11,345 bases of DNA, from NCBI GenBank assembly GCA_964630705.1, contig CAZVZH010000147.1, positions 1 to 11,345 on the forward strand. The letters run 5' to 3'. Source of the DNA: M3007 sp964630705. Its GTDB lineage: Bacteria > Bacteroidota > Bacteroidia > Chitinophagales > Saprospiraceae. Position 1 is the first letter of the stretch; each line of letters starts with the position of its first letter. This document shows positions 8,301-11,345 of this stretch, piece after piece. The translations under genes were made by a program, and so were the position numbers. The notes below the pieces were generated by a model. That model made no database searches. It was not told the DNA's origin and was given only the letters and a program-made list of their open reading frames with translations.

Positions 8301-10518
8301 GGTCGGCAACACGTTCAATTTCCGAATTGGCGCGCGTCGTAATTCTGTTAACGCAGCCACTAATCCGTTCAATGGCACCATCGACGAGTTTCGCGTGTGG
8401 AACGTGGCCAGAAGTCAAACGCAGATTCAAAACAATCGCTACAGCGAGCTCGCCCCGCAATCTGGACTTTACATTTATTACAAATTTAATCAAGGCGTAG
8501 CCAGCGGCAACAACACGGGTTTGACCACGCTGAATGACGGTTCGGGTAACAGCTTGAACAGCACGTTGAACAATTTCGCCCTCAACGGCTCGACATCCAA
8601 CTGGATAGCCGGCGCGCCTTACCCCGCTGGAAGCGGCGTTACGGTGGTGCTGACGGTCACAGATGGAAGCTCGAATACGTCGACTTGCACTGCCAATGTA
8701 ATCGTACAGGATTTGACTGCGCCCACACTTGTTTGCCCCAGCAATCAATCCCTGAACGCCAACGCCGCCGGTTGTACCGCAGCGTATACCATCGCCGATC
8801 CGGTATCCGATAATTGCGCTGGCGCTACTTGGGGCGCGACCTTCAGCGGCAACCCTAACGGCAATCCCAGCAACCTCAGCGGCATTGCCGACGGCTCGGG
8901 AAGCGGACCGGTGAATTTTAACCTCGGCACAACTACGGTGGTACTAAGCGCCAGCGATGTGGCCGCTAATCCGGCAACTACCTGTTCGTTTACGGTTACC
9001 GTAAATAACCCAGTCACCTGCTCGATCACGGGTTCCGATCCGGTATGTTCAGGTTCGACGGGTAATGTCTATTCTGGCCCGGGCGGCATGAGTTCGTACA
9101 GTTGGGGAATCAGCGGCAACGGCACGATCATCGGATCGTCGACCGGCTCGGCGGTGACGGTAACAGCGGGCGCTGCGGGCACATACACGGTATCGGTTAC
9201 GGTCACGAATGCCAACGGCTGTACTTCCTCGTGTTCAAAAACCGTGACGGTAAATGCGAACCCGACCTGCTCCATCTCCGGCCCCGCTACTGTCTGCGCT
9301 AACAGTTCTTCCAACGCCTACTCCGCCCCCGGCGGCATGAGCAACTACGCCTGGAGCCTCTCCGGTAACGGAACCATCGACGGGGCTACCAACACGCAAA
9401 ACCTCAGCGTCGATGCCGGCGCAGCGGGTACCTACACCGTCAGCCTCACCCTCACCGACGCCAACGGCTGCACCAGCAGCTGCACGCAAATGGTCACCGT
9501 CAGCGCCGCGCCCACAGCCATCGCCGGCGGACCCTACTACACCACGGATTGCACGGGCAGTACGCCCGTGTCTATCAGCGCCACAGCCAGCGGCCCGGGT
9601 ACCTGGAGCGGCGGCGCGGGCAGTTTTGCCAGCCCAACCAGCACCAGTACGACCTACACGCCAACGGCCGGCGAGGCCGGTACCAGCGTCATGCTGGTGT
9701 GGACCACCACCGGCACAGGCGGCTGCGGCAACCTGGGCGACATGGCCACGGTGCACGTGGGCAAACAAGAGATTAGCCTGGAAGGCAATGGGATGAATAT
9801 CGCCAACGGCGACGCCATCCCGACCTCCGCCGACAACACCGATTTCGGATGGGCCCTGGTGGCCGGCGGCACAGTAAGCCGCAATTTCACGGTGATGAAC
9901 AACGGACTCTCGGCCCTGACACTGCCCGGCGGCACGCCAGTGACGATCGGCGGGGCCAACGCCGGCGATTTCACGGTGACGCTGCAACCCGCGTCGCCGG
10001 TAGCGGCCGGCAACCTGAGCCTGTTCAGCATCGAGTTCGACCCCTCGGGGCCGGGCCTGCGCACGGCTACGGTGAGCATCGCCAACAACGACTGCAACGA
10101 AAGCCCGTTCACGTTTGACATCCAGGGCACGGGCCGGGTGCCGCAGCAGATCACGGTGTTGGGCCTCGGTACGCCGATCGTCAACCGGGCCTCTACCGCC
10201 AGTGTGTCCGACGACACGGACTTCGGTTCGGTCATGGTGGGCAATATGGTGACGCACACGTTTACGGTGGAAAATATCGCCAACGGCGCGCCGCTGGGCC
10301 TGAGCGGCGCCCCCCGGGTAGCCATCGCCGACCTGAACGCCACGGATTTCAGCGTGACGGCGCAGCCGGCCAGTCCGGTGAATGGGGGCGGCAGCACGAC
10401 CTTTACCGTGAAATTTCAACCGACAGCGACGGGCCTGCGCACGGCGATTGTGATAATCGCCTGCGATGATTTGCCGGAGAACGCGTTTGTGTTTACGGTG
10501 AATGGGGTGGGGAATTGA
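5311..10518 (+). CDS. Giant modular secreted protein (jelly-roll, beta-strand repeats, PKD-like, LamG, HYR, two choice-of-anchor D domains)
   Basis: A 1735-residue exported protein, probably a surface adhesin or matrix component (inference). A long positive N-terminus precedes the hydrophobic segment 28-38, with cleavage near Ser42/Gln43. Domains in order: jelly-roll 44-240 ending AWLIDDIRVTGF; Thr/Asn/Gly-rich beta-strand repeat region about 243-647, probably a beta-helix; Ig-like 651-734; PKD-like A 736-811; first half of an HYR-like module 814-864; LamG 865-1109; second half of that module 1110-1134; HYR 1134-1235 (DLTAPTLVCP to TTCSFTVTV); PKD-like B 1237-1319 and C 1320-1400; linker domain 1402-1485; choice-of-anchor D domains 1486-1610 and 1612-1735. 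No catalytic motif is visible. No T9SS type A or B tail follows, although both upstream genes have one. The gene ends with tandem in-frame stops TGA TAA. The first 40 codons are AT-rich (about 38-48% GC) like the gap before them. Function cannot be fixed further. Confidence 0.88.
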   Translation: MNTSFYPSLRKNRFGNTLGCALNRSKCLSLFFILAMLTQGRSQVDIGLQNFEASGSTMTYSASGGTTQTGSSTSSDLPASSPFFVSSNTGYRITNGTATITTANVSGLNAYYSKTATVRLAAFSIASSGNGMDGNDLVTMAISLDGGTTYSNEVSVEGNSNAYWGYSTGTGIASATYDGNNSATNFQTGGGGNRTTDGYSTVTVNLPESATQVRIRITMVNNSNNEAWLIDDIRVTGFAVTNFYSKSTGNLNLTSTWGVNTDGTGAAPANFTANGQVFNIRNNATPTIAANWTVSGTGSKVIVGDGANACNFSVPSGFAFNGPVDVSANGTLTLQNATIPTIGTCAATSTVDYASSGNQNITATTYGHLKTSTGGTKTLQNDLTIVAGNLTIGSGSTLSASGSGTRDIELAGDWTNNGTFTASNDMVTLNGSGAQSIGGANSTTFEDLLVNKSAGTVTLTNNQIVVGTLTLTSGLVALGNNNLTISARSGGSSTSYVSTSGTGKLIIVQTTDSGSGELFPVGNGSYTPITIDPSNNNSNFGVRVVDGFSAESSGCSGFVTDDAVKKMWIVSRESGTDNINSVITQWNATDEGSSFTRTSCGVVQYLSGNWENPTNAAASGSNPYTRTRSSLSVSGGTFGVLDNNASVNLSAPTGTSNSPICAGLTLNLNLSGGPVSGATYQWSKSGGGFTPPAGASASIPNAQTTDSGNYLLTMTKYGCNYTSSAVPVTVNPAPSCSIMGPDPVCASSTGHVYTGSGGGTYVWSIAGNGTISGSTTNPTVTVNAGATGTYTVTVVVTNAGCTSSCSKTVTIGDNVPPNALCKNATVQLDANGNASITTGQIDNGSNDACGAVGLSLSQSSFNCSDRTPGPGILGNALNFDGANDYTERSPLSALGSGDFTFEFWYKANSHSSFPVLFAQDQSGVGTPAFRVEINSSNNSMSFFFSSTGASVSNLTPTNSLTVGAWTHYAIVRSGNTFLSYVNGVLQATTSASGTPTLVGNTFNFRIGARRNSVNAATNPFNGTIDEFRVWNVARSQTQIQNNRYSELAPQSGLYIYYKFNQGVASGNNTGLTTLNDGSGNSLNSTLNNFALNGSTSNWIAGAPYPAGSGVTVVLTVTDGSSNTSTCTANVIVQDLTAPTLVCPSNQSLNANAAGCTAAYTIADPVSDNCAGATWGATFSGNPNGNPSNLSGIADGSGSGPVNFNLGTTTVVLSASDVAANPATTCSFTVTVNNPVTCSITGSDPVCSGSTGNVYSGPGGMSSYSWGISGNGTIIGSSTGSAVTVTAGAAGTYTVSVTVTNANGCTSSCSKTVTVNANPTCSISGPATVCANSSSNAYSAPGGMSNYAWSLSGNGTIDGATNTQNLSVDAGAAGTYTVSLTLTDANGCTSSCTQMVTVSAAPTAIAGGPYYTTDCTGSTPVSISATASGPGTWSGGAGSFASPTSTSTTYTPTAGEAGTSVMLVWTTTGTGGCGNLGDMATVHVGKQEISLEGNGMNIANGDAIPTSADNTDFGWALVAGGTVSRNFTVMNNGLSALTLPGGTPVTIGGANAGDFTVTLQPASPVAAGNLSLFSIEFDPSGPGLRTATVSIANNDCNESPFTFDIQGTGRVPQQITVLGLGTPIVNRASTASVSDDTDFGSVMVGNMVTHTFTVENIANGAPLGLSGAPRVAIADLNATDFSVTAQPASPVNGGGSTTFTVKFQPTATGLRTAIVIIACDDLPENAFVFTVNGVGN
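7516..7743 (+). repeat. PKD-like repeat A in the giant protein
   Basis: Codes for residues 736-811, starting CSIMGPDPVC and ending CTSSCSKTVTI. It has the same skeleton as repeats B and C: opening Cys-Ser-Ile, WSIAGNGTI in the middle, then an AGATGTYTV strand and a paired-Cys ending. At DNA level it is closest to repeat B, sharing the 14-base string TCGTGTTCAAAAAC (7720-7733, and 9229-9242 in B) and the ten-base opening TGCTCGATCA. Confidence 0.7.
7903..8637 (+). other. LamG-like domain inserted within an HYR-like module
   Basis: Codes for residues 865-1109. It opens with GILGNALNFDGANDY, a standard LamG/concanavalin-like start, contains FTFEFWYKA, WTHYAIVRSGNTFLSYVNG and IDEFRVWNVARS, and closes with GLYIYYKFNQG and NGSTSNWIAGAP, typical of Bacteroidota LamG domains (laminin_G_3 type). 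These folds usually bind glycans or matrix proteins. The flanking residues 814-864 (PPNALCKNATVQLDANG to SFNCS) and 1110-1134 (VTVVLTVTDGSS to VIVQD) read as the two halves of one HYR-like module, so the LamG sits inside it. The encoding DNA is about 42-52% GC by hand count. Confidence 0.75.
9019..9267 (+). repeat. PKD-like repeat B in the giant protein
   Basis: Codes for residues 1237-1319, opening CSITGSDPVC, with WGISGNGTI and AGAAGTYTVSVTVTNANGC. It is directly followed by repeat C with an 83-codon period. It pairs with repeat A across the HYR/LamG block. Confidence 0.72.
9268..9510 (+). repeat. PKD-like repeat C in the giant protein
   Basis: Codes for residues 1320-1400, opening CSISGPATVC, with WSLSGNGTIDG and AGAAGTYTVSLTLTDANGC. 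It shares most strand motifs with repeat B, but its codons have diverged and are more GC-rich (one hand-counted line is about 68%), so the duplication is not recent. Confidence 0.72.
9766..10140 (+). repeat. Choice-of-anchor D domain 1 in the giant protein
   Basis: Codes for residues 1486-1610. It shows NTDFGWALVAGGTVSRNFTV, then GANAGDFTVTLQPASPV, then FDPSGPGLRTATVSIANND and a closing FDIQGTG. This is the ASPM/SPD-2/Hydin-like beta-sandwich called choice-of-anchor D. It is duplicated immediately downstream. Confidence 0.8.
10144..10515 (+). repeat. Choice-of-anchor D domain 2, forming the C-terminus of the giant protein
   Basis: Codes for residues 1612-1735. It parallels domain 1: DDTDFGSVMVGNMVTHTFTV, LNATDFSVTAQPASPV, FQPTATGLRTAIVIIACDD and a closing FTVNGVGN. 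The two copies share the 15-base string GGGCCTGCGCACGGC (10053-10067 and 10431-10445), 378 bases apart. The protein stops directly at the end of this fold, with no room for a sorting domain. Confidence 0.8.
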
Positions 10519-10546
10519 TAACCGGACAGGTTGGGTTTTTCCCCAC
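10507..10546. terminator. Candidate bidirectional terminator between convergent genes
   Basis: GTGGGGAA (10507-10514) pairs with TTCCCCAC (10539-10546). A smaller stem AACC/GGTT (10520-10523 and 10529-10532) lies in the loop. The left arm overlaps the last codons of the giant gene, and the structure fills the 28-base space between the two convergent stop codons. A five-T run is present at 10536-10540, partly within the stem. Placement supports a shared terminator, but stem strength is modest. Confidence 0.35.
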
Positions 10547-11345
10547 TCAAAACCCCCGTACAAATCCCTCCAAGCCTTCATCGTGTTCCAGTCCCAGGCG
10601 TTTGCGCAGGCGGTAGCGGTTTTTCTTGATACTTTCTTGGGAAATGCCCTGCATAGCGGCGGCTTCTTTGGAGGAAAAATTGAGTTTGAGCAGTAAAAAA
10701 AGGCGCTCTTCAGCGCTAGTCAGTTCGGGGAAATTTTTGCGCAGGCGTTGGCGGAAACCGGGGTAACTCCGGTCGAAATGGTGTTTGAAGGCCGTCCAAT
10801 CGGATTCGGTGAGGATGTGCCGTTGGTACAAATCTTCCTGTGGCGCGTCGTCGGGTTCATCGGTAATTTCAGGGGCTGTCGCAGCCTGGTCAGAGGGCGT
10901 TGGGTTGGAGTGTAGGGCTTGTTCCAGTTCGGTCAGCCGGCTGTTTTTAGCGAGCAGGGTTTGGGCGAAACGGTGCAGTTCGTCCTGGGCTTCGCGCAGT
11001 TTTTTACGCCAGTTGCGCCATTGCCAAAGGCCGAGGGCAAGGCCAAGCAGGAGCAGGGCCAGTATAAAATTGCGCCGTTGAACTTCTGCATGGTGCCGGG
11101 ACTCCAGCAGTTGTACCTGTTGTTCTTTTTCGCGGGTTTGGTATTGCACCTCAAGTTCCTGCATGGTGCGGGTTTTCTCGTCGGTAAAGAGCGAGTCGCG
11201 GATAGTGCGCGATTGTTGGAACAGGCGCAGGGCATTGGCGTAATCGCCGGTGGATTCGGCTACTTGCGAGAGCCGGAGCAGGGCTACGGCGTACACATGC
11301 GCTTGCCGGAGGCTGTCGGCCAGGTCGGCTGCCGATTGCAGGTAG
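10547..11345 (-). CDS. Membrane-bound TPR / LuxR-type HTH transcriptional regulator (partial, N-terminus beyond the window)
   Basis: The minus-strand frame stays open to the right edge, so the true start lies outside. The GTG at 11294-11296 is internal: the codons before it continue in frame with TPR-like sequence (LADSLRQA). About 265 residues are visible. In order they are: the end of a TPR array (GDYANALRLFQQSRTIRDSL); a Gln/Glu-rich coiled coil; a transmembrane helix at about 11018-11071 (FILALLLLGLALGLWQW) followed by a basic stretch; a second coiled coil; an acidic linker; and a LuxR/GerE-like HTH at about 10577-10726 (LTSAEERLFLLLKLNFSSKEAAAM, split here as LTSAEERL and SSKEAAAM, then SQESIKKNRYRLRKRLGL). 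Bacteroidota proteins of this type place the TPRs outside the inner membrane and the HTH in the cytoplasm. Targets are unknown. It is convergent with the giant gene, so it shares no promoter with it. Confidence 0.85.
   Translation of the reverse strand, partial: YLQSAADLADSLRQAHVYAVALLRLSQVAESTGDYANALRLFQQSRTIRDSLFTDEKTRTMQELEVQYQTREKEQQVQLLESRHHAEVQRRNFILALLLLGLALGLWQWRNWRKKLREAQDELHRFAQTLLAKNSRLTELEQALHSNPTPSDQAATAPEITDEPDDAPQEDLYQRHILTESDWTAFKHHFDRSYPGFRQRLRKNFPELTSAEERLFLLLKLNFSSKEAAAMQGISQESIKKNRYRLRKRLGLEHDEGLEGFVRGF

Noticed and set aside
5311..10518. Repetitive Thr/Asn/Gly-rich tract as a possible CRISPR array or satellite repeat
   Set aside because: The repeats are divergent protein-coding domains of about 83 and 126 codons with no short identical repeats and spacers.
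9235..10581. Long open frame on the minus strand (448 codons) opposite the giant gene
   Set aside because: It overlaps two well-supported genes, its product is low-complexity (Arg, Gly, Ala, His) with no recognisable domain, and such frames arise readily opposite GC-rich codons.
11294..11296. GTG as the start codon of the regulator
   Set aside because: The frame remains open upstream to the window edge and encodes more TPR-like sequence, so the gene is simply cut by the edge.

Overview
The window looks like a chromosomal segment of a Bacteroidota member, probably a Saprospirales/Chitinophagales-type environmental bacterium. The lineage rests on three things. The two smaller secreted proteins end in type A sorting domains of the type IX secretion system (T9SS). 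Secreted proteins are built from modules typical of this phylum (choice-of-anchor B, choice-of-anchor D, HYR, PKD-like, LamG). Genes have AT-rich leaders without clear Shine-Dalgarno sequences. Hand-counted stretches of coding DNA are roughly 60-65% GC, while the long intergenic gap and part of the largest gene are nearer 40-50%. Genus cannot be assigned from this window.

Layout: 57-2195 (+) encodes a secreted choice-of-anchor B protein with a carboxypeptidase-regulatory-like domain, a jelly-roll domain and a T9SS tail. After a 150-bp gap holding an imperfect inverted repeat, 2346-4802 (+) encodes a secreted M14 zinc carboxypeptidase with all expected catalytic residues, an Fn3 domain, a DUF1349-like beta-sandwich and a T9SS tail. 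A perfect 22-bp hairpin follows it. A 508-bp AT-richer gap without a convincing gene leads to 5311-10518 (+), a 1735-residue modular surface or secreted protein. Convergent to it, with 28 bp between stop codons, is the 3' part of a membrane-bound TPR/LuxR-type HTH regulator (10547 to the right edge, minus strand), cut by the window end.

The three plus-strand genes all encode exported extracellular proteins: a beta-propeller-like protein, a peptidase and a giant adhesin-like or matrix-like protein. The strong hairpins between them argue against one simple operon. The regulator is of a Bacteroidota type thought to sense through periplasmic TPRs; nothing in the window shows what it controls.

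No RNA genes, CRISPR array, insertion sequence or phage genes were seen. I did not find a clearly new biological system. The most notable points are in the giant protein: a LamG domain apparently inserted inside an HYR-like module, homologous PKD-like repeats on both sides of that block, and the absence of a recognisable T9SS tail although both neighbours carry one.
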